Shown: positions 8,425-16,477, numbered from the stretch's first letter. The stretch is 19,412 nucleotides of DNA from Deltaproteobacteria bacterium (GCA_021778975.1 JAJYBO010000025.1:1-19412), one strand, 5' to 3'. Numbers and translations: made by a program. The notes: a model not told the origin generated them from the letters alone.

Positions 8425-8814
8425 ATGTACTCTAAGGGCGTTACAAACAAACGCATGATAGATCATCTTGCTGTATTGACATATCCGGTTCGCCGATGCA
8501 GTTCTGCATGTGGACGGATTTTTCATCAGTCACGTTTTTTATGCCATGCCTCCGGCAAATTGAGGCGATTTTATCTGGTTCATTTTCGAAAAGGATATGT
8601 CCGGGAACAACTACTGACGCGAGAGGGAGACTGCCGACAGTGCGGTACCTGCTGCAATCTTCTCTTTACATGTCCGATGCTGACAAAGGAAGGCGGCTGT
8701 CTGACATATGGCATTTGCAGACCTCAGGTATGCAAGATATTTCCCATAGACCAGCGGGATATTCAGGAGGTGAAGATTTGCGGAAAAACATGTGGTTTTC
8801 AATTTAAAGATTGA
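8425..8814 (+). CDS. YkgJ-like CxxCxxCC cysteine-cluster protein
   Basis: The 129-residue protein has a basic N-terminal half (RRFYLVHFRKGYV near 47-59) and a cysteine-rich C-terminal half. The signature CxxCxxCC lies at C70, C73, C76 and C77, followed by C83 (FTCP), C92, C98, C103 (the CRPQVCKIFPID block) and C119/C123. This matches the YkgJ/Fe(Zn)-chelating family, whose members are thought to bind a metal or Fe-S centre and whose function is mostly unknown. The AGGAG at 8408-8412 is 12 bases from the ATG, a long spacing; an in-frame ATG at 8455 is an alternative start. It lies 59 bases beyond the preceding gene and ends before a strong hairpin, so it may close the plus-strand operon. Confidence 0.8.
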   Translation: MYSKGVTNKRMIDHLAVLTYPVRRCSSACGRIFHQSRFLCHASGKLRRFYLVHFRKGYVREQLLTREGDCRQCGTCCNLLFTCPMLTKEGGCLTYGICRPQVCKIFPIDQRDIQEVKICGKTCGFQFKD

Positions 8815-8849
8815 ATACAGTGAATGAAAGGCGGAATTCGCCACCTGAT

Positions 8850-8900
8850 AATTCCGGAGCTACCCCCACAGCACAGAGCTGGGGGCTTAACTCCGGAATT
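8850..8900. terminator. Compound hairpin between convergent genes, probable bidirectional terminator
   Basis: Perfect 10-bp outer arms AATTCCGGAG (8850-8859) and CTCCGGAATT (8891-8900) enclose a second 6-bp stem CCCCCA/TGGGGG (8863-8868 and 8880-8885) with an 11-nt loop. It lies between the stop of the YkgJ-like gene and the stop of the convergent thiolase gene, the position of a two-way terminator. T-tracts after the stem are short, so termination may be inefficient. The two-tier structure would also suit a palindromic repeat or a remnant of an IS200/IS605-type end. Confidence 0.5.
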
Positions 8901-8904
8901 TCGA

Positions 8905-10155
8905 TTAAAGCATCTCAATGGCGCAGGCCATGGACACGCCGCCGCCACCGCAAAGTGTGGCAAGCCCCAGTGTTTTTCCCTGTTTTTTCATGGCGTACAT
9001 GAGGGTGATCATAATTCTGGCGCCGGTGGCGCCGACAGGATGACCCAGCCCGATTCCCGAACCATTGACGTTGGTGATATCCCGGTTCAGGCCGAGTTCT
9101 TTTTCACAACCAATATACTGGGCGGCAAACGCCTCATTGACTTCGATCAGGTCGAAATCCGTGATGGCAAGACCGCTTTTCTGCATCAGATTGCGCACCG
9201 CCGGCACCGGAGACAGCCCCATTACCGCCGGATGGCAGGCGCCTCTGCCGATGGCTTTGATTCTGGCTATCGGTTGAAGCCCCAATTCTTTAGCCTTGTC
9301 GGCGGACATGATGACCATCCCGGCAGAACCGTCATTCAGGCCGCTGGAATTGCCGGCCGTGACCTTGCCGGTCTTGGGAATGAATCCCATAGGCAGTTTC
9401 TGGAGCTGATCGAACGTCAACCCGGGCCTGAAATGTTCGTCCTTATCGAAAATGATCGGCGCTTTTTTCTTCTGGGGGATCTCCACCGGAACGATTTCAT
9501 CTTTAAACGTGCCGTCCAACGTCGCTCTTTCCGCATTGTTATGGCTTCTGAGCGCCACCTCGTCCATCTCTTCCCGGCTGATATTATGAAGATGCGCCAC
9601 AAATTCCGCGGTATGCCCCATGATATAGGGTTTTCCGGCAAAAAATTTGGCGGGTTCTTCCTGAAGGTTCAGCGGCGCCGTCGCATCGAGCGGCATGATA
9701 TAAGAACCGCAATGCAGCGCATGAATCATGGCGTCCACAAACACCTGATCCTGCAAACGGCATCCCCACCGGGTGCCGGTAACGGCATAGGGAACCCCGG
9801 ACATATGCTCGACACCCCCGGCCAGAATGATATCGGCCATTTCCGCCTGGATCATGGCCATTCCGGAAACAACGGCTTCCATCCCGGAGATGCAGACACG
9901 GTTGATGGTGGCCGCTGTCACGGTTTCGGGGATACCCGCCATGAGCGCCGCCACGCGGGTGGTATTGAGGGTGTCGTGATGCTCCATACAGCATCCATAC
10001 CGCACATCGTCTATCATCGCCGGATCAATGCCGGCGCGCCGGACCGCTTCTTTCATGGTGATACTTGCCAGAGTAGCCCCGTTCAAGTCTTTCAAGCTCT
10101 TTCCAAAAGCACCGATGGCAGTTCTGCATGCCGAAACGATAACCACTTCTTTCAT
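8905..10155 (-). CDS. Thiolase / acetyl-CoA C-acetyltransferase
   Basis: Thiolases condense two acetyl-CoA or cleave 3-ketoacyl-CoA. The 416-residue protein shows the nucleophile C88 in NRVCISGMEAV, the VNEAFAAQ motif, GHPVGATGARI with catalytic H372, and C402 in TLCGGGG. The start ATG follows an AAGGAGG sequence (10164-10170) that overlaps the stop codon of trpS 13 bases upstream, so the two are probably cotranslated. It is about 20 residues longer than many biosynthetic thiolases because of an internal segment around 150-185 (PLDATAPLN, KPYIMGHTAEF). The direction, acetoacetyl-CoA formation versus beta-oxidation, cannot be told from the sequence. Confidence 0.92.
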   Translation of the reverse strand: MKEVVIVSACRTAIGAFGKSLKDLNGATLASITMKEAVRRAGIDPAMIDDVRYGCCMEHHDTLNTTRVAALMAGIPETVTAATINRVCISGMEAVVSGMAMIQAEMADIILAGGVEHMSGVPYAVTGTRWGCRLQDQVFVDAMIHALHCGSYIMPLDATAPLNLQEEPAKFFAGKPYIMGHTAEFVAHLHNISREEMDEVALRSHNNAERATLDGTFKDEIVPVEIPQKKKAPIIFDKDEHFRPGLTFDQLQKLPMGFIPKTGKVTAGNSSGLNDGSAGMVIMSADKAKELGLQPIARIKAIGRGACHPAVMGLSPVPAVRNLMQKSGLAITDFDLIEVNEAFAAQYIGCEKELGLNRDITNVNGSGIGLGHPVGATGARIMITLMYAMKKQGKTLGLATLCGGGGVSMACAIEML

Positions 10156-10168
10156 ATATCTTTCCTCC

Positions 10169-11164
10169 TTATATCGTCTTGTGAAACACCGCGGCCCGAA
10201 CTTCTTCCATGGTTTGCCGCGCCGCGGTCCGGGCTTTTTGATTGCCCGATTCTATAATCTCCCTGACCAGTTCCGGCCGGGCTTCGTAATACTGGCGTTT
10301 GTCTCGGACCGGGGCCAGCGCCTCGACCAGACGTTCGGCCATCATTTTCTTGCATTCCACACATCCGACAGCCGCGGTGCGGCACCGGGCGCCGATATCG
10401 GCCACAGTATCCGCCGGGGAATAAAGTTTGTGAAATTCAAATACATTGCAGATATCCGGATTTCCAGGATCTTTGCGCCGAGCGCGATCGGGATCCGTCA
10501 CCATCGTGGACACTTTGGCGCGGATATCTTCGGGTTTTTCGGACAGCAGAATGGTATTCTGATAACTTTTGCTCATCTTGCGCCGATCCAGCCCCAGAAT
10601 TTTAGAAGATTCGGTCAGCACGGCTTCCGGCTCCGGAAACACATTTCCGTAGAGATAGTTGAAGCGCCGGGCGATTTCACGGGTAATTTCGACATGAGGC
10701 ACCTGATCCAGCCCCACCGGAACGCCGTGCGCCTTGTAGATAATGATATCGGACGCCATCAGCACCGGGTATCCCAGAAATCCGAAGGTGGATAAATCCT
10801 TATTGTCGAGCTGAATGATCTGATCTTTATACGTGGGGTTACGCTCCAGCCAGGGAACCGGGGTAATCATGGACAGCAATAGAAACAGCTCGGCATGCTC
10901 CAGAACGCTGGACTGAACAAACAGCGTGCTTTTTTCGGGAGACAGTCCGGCGCTCAACCAGTCAATCATCATATTATGGGCGAATACGGACATATTGCCC
11001 GTGTTTTCATAGTCGGTGGTCAGCGCGTGCCAGTCTGCAATGAAGAAAAAACAATCGTATGCGTCCTGCATGCCGACCCAGTTGGCCAGTGCGCCATGAT
11101 AATTTCCCAGATGTAAAGATCCGGTCGGACGCATACCGCTCAATATCCGTTTTTTTACACTCAT
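10169..11164 (-). CDS. trpS: Tryptophanyl-tRNA synthetase with a predicted [4Fe-4S] motif
   Basis: TrpRS attaches tryptophan to its tRNA using ATP. The 331-residue class I enzyme has the HIGH-like TGSLHLGNYHG (14-24) and a perfect KMSKS (196-200), the GLDQVPHVEI tryptophan/adenylate block near 151-160, and a normal length. The ATG follows AGGAG by eight bases. In the anticodon-binding region are cysteines C239, C261, C268 and C271, spaced C-x21-C-x6-C-x2-C. This is within one residue of the motif that holds a [4Fe-4S] cluster in Thermotoga maritima TrpRS (C-x22-C-x6-C-x2-C, from memory). The cluster is inferred. The gene sits between the nucleotidyltransferase gene (52 bases upstream) and the thiolase gene. 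Confidence 0.95.
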   Translation of the reverse strand: MSVKKRILSGMRPTGSLHLGNYHGALANWVGMQDAYDCFFFIADWHALTTDYENTGNMSVFAHNMMIDWLSAGLSPEKSTLFVQSSVLEHAELFLLLSMITPVPWLERNPTYKDQIIQLDNKDLSTFGFLGYPVLMASDIIIYKAHGVPVGLDQVPHVEITREIARRFNYLYGNVFPEPEAVLTESSKILGLDRRKMSKSYQNTILLSEKPEDIRAKVSTMVTDPDRARRKDPGNPDICNVFEFHKLYSPADTVADIGARCRTAAVGCVECKKMMAERLVEALAPVRDKRQYYEARPELVREIIESGNQKARTAARQTMEEVRAAVFHKTI

Positions 11165-11187
11165 TTATTGAACTCCTGTAAACATCA

Positions 11188-11212
11188 CGATGAACCCCGA
11201 ACCGGTTCATCG
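11188..11212. repeat. Intercistronic hairpin between nucleotidyltransferase gene and trpS
   Basis: CGATGAACC (11188-11196) and GGTTCATCG (11204-11212) form a perfect 9-bp inverted repeat with a 7-nt loop. It lies in the 52-bp gap just after the stop codon of the upstream gene, both genes being transcribed leftward. There is no T-tract on the minus strand, so it looks more like an mRNA stability or processing element than a terminator. Confidence 0.45.
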
Positions 11213-11216
11213 GCAA

Positions 11217-13913
11217 TCACGATGCCGCCGGCATGACATAGCGGGCTTTCAATCCCAGCCTGTCAATGACATACGCCTGCTCATCGTCCTTGTTTTTCAA
11301 TGTTCCATCCAATTTTCCATCGCGCAGGGATTTGAGAAGTTCTTTATAAACAGGCCCCGGCGTGATGCCCATCGCCAACAAATCTTTTCCGGTGGTTTCC
11401 GGCTGAATGTATCGCAGTGTAACGCAGAAACTGGAAATGGCCCGCTGAATATACTCCTGACGGGTGGCGGCCATCATGTAAAGCAGCAGCTCCGTTTTGA
11501 CTCCGGATAATTTTTCACACAACATACTGTTGGATATCGGGGTATTGTGTTCCAGCCAGAAGAGAGTTCGTTCTGCAGAAAACCGATCCTTGCACAACAG
11601 AAGGCGATATCGCGGGGCCAGCTCCAGTCGTGTACAGACGTCAATCGCCCCTTTATAATCCATTCCGGCGATAATTGCCATGAAATAAACCGTCCACTTT
11701 GCATAGGCTTCCTTTAGAAACAGCAGATCGTGCCATGATACCACCTTTCGGACCGCGTTCAGAAGCGCTGTCATATCGCCGGTAAGCTGCAAGGAGGGAT
11801 GGATCGCTTTCAACAGATAAAAATCATCCAGTCTCGCAATGGCCAGCGCCGGATTTTCTTCTTCCAGAATTTGTTTGATTTCATTTATGATTCTTCTACC
11901 GCTCAATCGAGAAAACAAATCCATCTTGACCGCGTTCTCGATGAGACTCGCCGTCAGTTTGCCGATGGTAAAGCCGAAACGCTGTTCAAACTTGATGGCG
12001 CGAAACGCCCGCGTGGGGTCTTCCACAAAACTCAGATTGTGCAGCACCCGAATGGTCTTTTCCTTGAGATCTTTTTGTGAGGAGAAAAAATCAATTAACA
12101 TTCCAAAACGTTCGGGACTGAGCTGGATGGCCAGCGTGTTGATGGTAAAATCTCTTCGGAACAGATCCAGCTTGATGGAACTCATTTCAACAACCGGTAA
12201 CGCTGTAGGGAATTTATAATACTCCATTCGGGCGGACGCCACATCAATTTTGAATCCATCTGGAAAGGTAATCACCGCGGTCCCGAAATTTTCGTGCGTA
12301 TGCACCCGGGCATGAACCCGCTCGGCAAACTGTCTGGCGAAGAAAATACCGTCGCCTTCAATCACGATATCCACATCCTCATTCGGACGATACAGAAACA
12401 AGTCCCGTACAAACCCGCCAACCACATAGGCGCTAAGCCCCAGGTCATGCGCCGTATTACCGATAGATTTCAGCAGATCAATAATCCGGACAGAAAGCCG
12501 TTCGGCCATGAAATTGATGATATTGCGGGTTCTGGCATGAGTGACGTCCCGGTTGGGATCAAACGGGTTTTCCAGACTGTTTTGCTGGCTCTGTCTGGCC
12601 AAGATGTTCAACAAATCGGTTCGGGTAATAACACCCTTGATGGTGTTATTTTCCACCACCGGCAGCACCCGCTGCTTGTTCTCGATGATCTTCTGCTGAA
12701 TTTCCGGCATATCCGCATCCGGTGTCACCCAGGCCATATCGGTGGTCATGTAGTCCCGCACCGGAATGTGATCCAGGCGATGAAACAGCGCCTTCTCAAG
12801 AACCTGCCGCGAAATGAATCCAACCGGACCGCCCTGTCTGTCCGGATTTTCCGTCACCACCAGGGCATTGATGTTGTATCGGGTCAAAAGCGCCGCGGCG
12901 TCTTTACAGGAGATATCAGCGCCTACGGTTATGGCCGGTGACGACATGATATCCCCGGCTTTACGCCGGGCGCGGACCTTTTTATAGAGAATATCCAGCA
13001 GGCGATGCTCCACCTGGGTCAGCATCTGATCTTTCAGCGTCGCCGAGGCTGCATAACTGTGTCCGCCGCCCCCCAACAGCGTCACAATCGCGCCGACATC
13101 CACTTCCGGTATCCGGCTTCTGGCCACCACATAAGTTTTATTTTCCATACTGGCAAGCGCAAAAATGGCATTCAGATTTTCCATCTTGATCAGTTTGTGG
13201 ACCAGAACCGCAAAATCCGGAATGTAATTGTCACTCATGGTCTGTGTCAGAACAATGTCAATTCCATTGATGATATAGTGGGTGGCGGACTGAATCATGT
13301 CATTCAAAAGGCCGATTTGCTCCGGACTGATTTCACGGGAAATCATGGATGCGATGGTATTCAGGTTCGCACCTTTGGTGAGCAGATAGGCCGCGGCTAA
13401 AAAATCATGTTCCGTGGTGGAGGGGAACGTAAAAGAGCCGGTGTCTTCATAAATACCCAGACACAGGATGGTGGCTTCATCCGGCGAAATATCCAGGTGT
13501 TTTTCTCTGAGGATTTCCGTGAGGATGGTGACAGTGGCGCCGGTCATTCTCTGGATATCCCGATGCGCCCGAATGTCTGACGCCATGGCCGGATGGTGGT
13601 CGTAAATATGAATTTCGACATCCGGATTGTCGGCAAGACCGGCGAATTTGCCGATTCGTCCTGGCTGACGGGTGTCCACGAGTACCAGTTTGCGGATATC
13701 TTGAAAATCAATGTTGCGGATATCTTTCATATTGAAAAGATAGGCCATTGATTTAATAAAGAAATTTCGTAGATTTTTTTCCTGGGATCCCGGAAATACC
13801 ACCACCGCTTCCGGATAAAGCTTTTGCGCCGCCAGCATGGAAGCGACGGCGTCAAAGTCCGCATTCACATGGGTAGTTATGACGGTCAGATCGCTACGGG
13901 GAGGTGATGTCAT
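11217..13913 (-). CDS. DHH phosphoesterase - CBS pair - tRNA nucleotidyltransferase fusion (CCA/A-adding type)
   Basis: This 898-residue protein has three modules. A DHH phosphoesterase domain (1-180) shows HVNADFDAVAS, LVDTR, IYDHHP (D105-H107) and GIYEDTGS, followed by DHHA1 with GGGGHSYAA (281-289). Two CBS domains (about 318-440) likely sense adenylates. A class II nucleotidyltransferase/poly(A)-polymerase head (about 485-640) has VGGFVRD, the metal ligands D513 and D515 (NEDVDIV), RRDFTINTLAI (586-596) and EDPTRAFRAIKF (631 on). The family repairs tRNA 3' ends; long DHH-CBS forms such as Aquifex act as A-adding enzymes, and deltaproteobacteria often split CC- and A-adding activities. The DHH part resembles NrnA oligoribonucleases. 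The exact addition specificity cannot be read here. The start overlaps the preceding gene by ATGA. Confidence 0.92.
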   Translation of the reverse strand: MTSPPRSDLTVITTHVNADFDAVASMLAAQKLYPEAVVVFPGSQEKNLRNFFIKSMAYLFNMKDIRNIDFQDIRKLVLVDTRQPGRIGKFAGLADNPDVEIHIYDHHPAMASDIRAHRDIQRMTGATVTILTEILREKHLDISPDEATILCLGIYEDTGSFTFPSTTEHDFLAAAYLLTKGANLNTIASMISREISPEQIGLLNDMIQSATHYIINGIDIVLTQTMSDNYIPDFAVLVHKLIKMENLNAIFALASMENKTYVVARSRIPEVDVGAIVTLLGGGGHSYAASATLKDQMLTQVEHRLLDILYKKVRARRKAGDIMSSPAITVGADISCKDAAALLTRYNINALVVTENPDRQGGPVGFISRQVLEKALFHRLDHIPVRDYMTTDMAWVTPDADMPEIQQKIIENKQRVLPVVENNTIKGVITRTDLLNILARQSQQNSLENPFDPNRDVTHARTRNIINFMAERLSVRIIDLLKSIGNTAHDLGLSAYVVGGFVRDLFLYRPNEDVDIVIEGDGIFFARQFAERVHARVHTHENFGTAVITFPDGFKIDVASARMEYYKFPTALPVVEMSSIKLDLFRRDFTINTLAIQLSPERFGMLIDFFSSQKDLKEKTIRVLHNLSFVEDPTRAFRAIKFEQRFGFTIGKLTASLIENAVKMDLFSRLSGRRIINEIKQILEEENPALAIARLDDFYLLKAIHPSLQLTGDMTALLNAVRKVVSWHDLLFLKEAYAKWTVYFMAIIAGMDYKGAIDVCTRLELAPRYRLLLCKDRFSAERTLFWLEHNTPISNSMLCEKLSGVKTELLLYMMAATRQEYIQRAISSFCVTLRYIQPETTGKDLLAMGITPGPVYKELLKSLRDGKLDGTLKNKDDEQAYVIDRLGLKARYVMPAAS

Positions 13914-14743
13914 TGAATCAGGGATTCCCAGCCCGTGGTTTCAAACCAGTAGTGTTTGGTCTTTTTCAGCCAGCCTTCCGCGGACACGACCGTAATCCAG
14001 CTATCGAGATAATTGAGGGTGTCCACATCCCCCTTTCGGATGGCAAAGCCGATGGGTTCACGGGTAAACGTGTCCTTCAGCGGTAAAAACAGGGTATCTG
14101 GATGCTTCATCGCCTGAAACGCCGGCGTCGGCGCGGAACCGATTACCGCATACGCTCTGCCATTGATGACTTCCTGATACGCTTCCGATTCATCGTCAAA
14201 AAGCGTCAGTTTGGCTTTGGGCATAAACTGTTTGGCCGCGGTAACAGCCGTAGAACCCAGGCGGACGGCAATGGTGACATTCGGGCGGTCGAAATCCTCC
14301 AGCGTCGCGAAGCCTGCGGCCAGTTTCTTGTTGGCAACGATGGATTGCCCTGTATAATCATAGGGAATACTGAAATTGACCTTCTGATTCCTGTCCGGTC
14401 GGATCCCCATGCCACCAATGATAATATCAAATTTCCCGGTCAGAAGCGCGGGAATGATCCCCGCCCACTTGGTGGGCGAAAACTCGACCATAACGCCCAT
14501 ATCGCTGGCCAGGCGTTTGGCCACGTCAATTTCAAAGCCGATGAGCTGACCGTTTTTATCGTTCATGGCCCAGGGGACGAATGTGGACATCCCCACTTTC
14601 AAAACGCCCCGTTTCATCACCTGTTCCAGAGTGCTTTCCGAAACGAGCTTGTTCTGAATCTCTCCAGCCAGTACGGTGTTGCTGCTGCAAACGACCACGC
14701 ATAAAACAACCACCCACCGGATACCAGAAAATCTGAGTCTCAT
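13910..14743 (-). CDS. Periplasmic solute-binding protein, amino-acid ABC-transporter family 3 type
   Basis: The 277-residue protein belongs to the HisJ/GlnH-like family that captures polar amino acids in the periplasm. The start at 14743 is fixed by AAGGAGG six bases upstream and gives a signal peptide (MRLRFSGIRWVVVLCVVV..VLAG); the frame is open to 14839, but no ribosome site supports that. Visible family blocks are VLKVGMS, GFEIDVAKRLA, WAGIIPALLTGKFDIIIGG, the ligand-binding VRLGSTA and DDESEAYQEVINGRAYAVI. There is no canonical lipobox. No permease or ATPase gene is adjacent: citrate synthase ends 46 bases upstream, and its own stop overlaps the nucleotidyltransferase gene start. The ligand cannot be predicted reliably. 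Confidence 0.9.
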   Translation of the reverse strand: MRLRFSGIRWVVVLCVVVCSSNTVLAGEIQNKLVSESTLEQVMKRGVLKVGMSTFVPWAMNDKNGQLIGFEIDVAKRLASDMGVMVEFSPTKWAGIIPALLTGKFDIIIGGMGIRPDRNQKVNFSIPYDYTGQSIVANKKLAAGFATLEDFDRPNVTIAVRLGSTAVTAAKQFMPKAKLTLFDDESEAYQEVINGRAYAVIGSAPTPAFQAMKHPDTLFLPLKDTFTREPIGFAIRKGDVDTLNYLDSWITVVSAEGWLKKTKHYWFETTGWESLIQ

Positions 14744-14749
14744 GAATCG

Positions 14750-14756
14750 CCTCCTT
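14750..14756 (-). promoter_or_regulatory. Ribosome binding site fixing the solute-binding protein start
   Basis: AAGGAGG on the minus strand lies six bases before the ATG at 14741-14743. It selects that codon over the upstream in-frame ATGs and places the signal peptide at the N-terminus. Confidence 0.75.
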
Positions 14757-14789
14757 TCATCATAAAAATGGTTAGACATCCGATGGATA

Positions 14790-16073
14790 TCAATGACGCC
14801 GGTCAATCGGCAGATAGTGGGTCTGGGCAGGACCGACATATATCTGGCGCGGCCGGCTCAATCTCCAGTCCGGATCATCCCGACTTTCCTTCCACTGGGC
14901 GATCCATCCGGGAAGCCTGCCAATGGCGAACATCACCGTAAACATGTTGGTGGGAATTCCCATGGCCCGCAATACGATGCCGCTGTAAAAATCCACGTTG
15001 GGATACAAATGATGGTCAATGAAATACGCATCTGTCAGGGCGGTTTCTTCCAACTGACGGGCGATGTCCAAAAGCGGATCGTGAATCTTGAGCTTCTGAA
15101 GGACGCTGTCGCACATTTTTTTCATGATCTTCGCCCTGGGATCATAGGTTTTGTACACCCTGTGCCCAAAGCCCATCAACCGGAACGGATCATTCTTGTC
15201 TTTGGCGCGCAGAATGACATCCCTGACGTTGGCGCCTTCTCTGTGAATCTTTTCCAGCATTTCGATCACGGCCTGATTCGCGCCGCCATGCAGAGGCCCC
15301 CACAGCGCCGCAATTCCTGCAGAAATGGCGGCATACAGGTTCACCCTGCCGCTCCCGACCATCCTGACCGTTGATGTGGAACAGTTCTGTTCGTGGTCCG
15401 CATGCAAAATCCAGAAAACATTCAGTGCATTGACCAGTGTATCGTCAATGCAGTATGGTCGGACCGGATTGTCGAACATCATGTTCAGAAAATTGGCGCA
15501 ATACGTCAGATCCGGTCGGGGATAGATGACCTTGTGCCCCCGGGATATTTTATACGACATCGCCGCCAGTGTGCGGATCTTGGACAACAGACGGGTGACC
15601 GTCAAATTGATTTCCTCTTCGTCGTTGATCTTGAGTTCCGGATAAAAACTGCGCAGCGCGGTGACCATGGCGGATACTATCCCCATCGGATGGGATGCTC
15701 TGGGGAAGTTCTGGAAAAAGAACTGCATGTCTTCATGAATCAGCGAATTGTCATTCAGGAGTACGGAAAACTGGTTCAGTTGTTGACGGGTGGGCAGCAC
15801 GCCGTGAATCAGCAGGTACGCGGTTTCCGTAAAAATGGAATGTTCGGCAAGCTCTTCGACCGGAATGCCCCGGTATCGCAAAATACCTTTTTCGCCATCC
15901 ATAAACGTAATGGCGCTGGTGCAACTGCCGGTATTGCCAAACCCCGGATCCAGAGTTATCAACCCGGTTGTCTGTCGCAACCTTGAGATATCAATGGCTT
16001 TTTCGCCTTCTGTACCGACAATTACCGGCAGCTCACAAACCTTACCTTCATAAATCACCCGAATCGTTTCCAT
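14790..16073 (-). CDS. gltA: Citrate synthase (hexameric GltA type)
   Basis: Citrate synthase condenses acetyl-CoA with oxaloacetate. The 427-residue protein aligns by eye with Gram-negative hexameric GltA: an N-terminal beta domain, the HADHEQNCSTSTVR block near 224-237, and the three catalytic residues H262 (WGPLHGG), H304 (GFGHRVYK) and D361 (NVDFYSG), matching E. coli H264, H305 and D362. The N-terminal domain is typical of NADH-regulated type II enzymes. A GGAAGGAG ribosome site precedes the ATG by about eight bases. It is the first gene of a leftward series with the solute-binding protein, nucleotidyltransferase, trpS and thiolase. It diverges from the DUF721 gene across a 72-bp gap. 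Confidence 0.96.
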   Translation of the reverse strand: METIRVIYEGKVCELPVIVGTEGEKAIDISRLRQTTGLITLDPGFGNTGSCTSAITFMDGEKGILRYRGIPVEELAEHSIFTETAYLLIHGVLPTRQQLNQFSVLLNDNSLIHEDMQFFFQNFPRASHPMGIVSAMVTALRSFYPELKINDEEEINLTVTRLLSKIRTLAAMSYKISRGHKVIYPRPDLTYCANFLNMMFDNPVRPYCIDDTLVNALNVFWILHADHEQNCSTSTVRMVGSGRVNLYAAISAGIAALWGPLHGGANQAVIEMLEKIHREGANVRDVILRAKDKNDPFRLMGFGHRVYKTYDPRAKIMKKMCDSVLQKLKIHDPLLDIARQLEETALTDAYFIDHHLYPNVDFYSGIVLRAMGIPTNMFTVMFAIGRLPGWIAQWKESRDDPDWRLSRPRQIYVGPAQTHYLPIDRRH

Positions 16074-16110
16074 TCTGTATTCTCCTTCCTTCCCTCCATA
16101 ATCAAATTCA

Positions 16111-16139
16111 TTGACAAAAACAGGTTACATTCGTATAGC
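16111..16139 (+). promoter_or_regulatory. Probable sigma-70 promoter for the DUF721 gene, possibly leaderless
   Basis: A perfect TTGACA (16111-16116) is followed after 17 bases by TATAGC (16134-16139), which matches four of six -10 bases. The predicted transcription start falls six to seven bases beyond, at or next to the ATG at 16146. No Shine-Dalgarno is present, which fits leaderless translation. Confidence 0.45.
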
Positions 16140-16145
16140 AGCAAC

Positions 16146-16451
16146 ATGAAAACGTCATCTTCCGAGCCTCTGGAACACATCGGCGCAATTTTGCCCAGAA
16201 CGCTGAAGACATGTCAGCCAGAAAAAATTTCCACATTCATCGGCATTTGCAGCATCTGGGAAGAAATTGTCGAAGAATCCGTTGCCGAAAATGTCCGCCC
16301 TGCCGCATACAAGCATCCTGTTCTTATCGTCCATGTGAGCAGCGCCGTCTGGAGCCACCATTTTCAATTTATCAAAAAAGACATTATTGACCGGATCAAC
16401 GCCATTCTTAAAAAAACGGCTGTTACGGATATCCGCTGTCAAATCAGTTAG
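16146..16451 (+). CDS. DUF721 / DciA-like protein
   Basis: The 101-residue protein follows the DUF721 pattern: an N-terminal helix (EHIGAILPRTLKTC), the conserved W-E-E-I-V-E-E-S-V-A-E-N-V block (38-50) with a downstream proline, then HPVLIVHVSSAVWSHHF and the helix IKKDIIDRINAIL, ending in a short beta strand TDIRCQIS. DciA proteins of this family interact with replicative helicase DnaB and help load it in bacteria lacking DnaC. The assignment is by pattern, so the helicase role is inferred. No ribosome site is visible, but a TTGACA promoter places the start at about the ATG. The opposite strand is also open over this span but lacks family features. The gene stands alone, ending before a bidirectional terminator. 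Confidence 0.75.
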   Translation: MKTSSSEPLEHIGAILPRTLKTCQPEKISTFIGICSIWEEIVEESVAENVRPAAYKHPVLIVHVSSAVWSHHFQFIKKDIIDRINAILKKTAVTDIRCQIS

Positions 16452-16477
16452 CATTTTCAACGGCTGCTTTCAATAAA

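Noticed and set aside
8824..10257. A 477-codon open frame on the plus strand opposite the thiolase gene
   Set aside because: Its translation is rich in His, Arg and Gly with no family motif, while the minus strand encodes a complete thiolase with catalytic C88, H372 and C402 and a strong ribosome site.
14744..14839. An N-terminal extension of the solute-binding protein starting at 14839
   Set aside because: It would overlap the gltA coding end and place charged sequence ahead of the signal peptide; the ATG at 14743 has an ideal ribosome site.
16155..16460. A 101-codon open frame on the minus strand opposite the DUF721 gene
   Set aside because: The plus-strand frame fits the DUF721 pattern and has a promoter; the minus-strand product shows no pattern and lies beyond the metF terminator.
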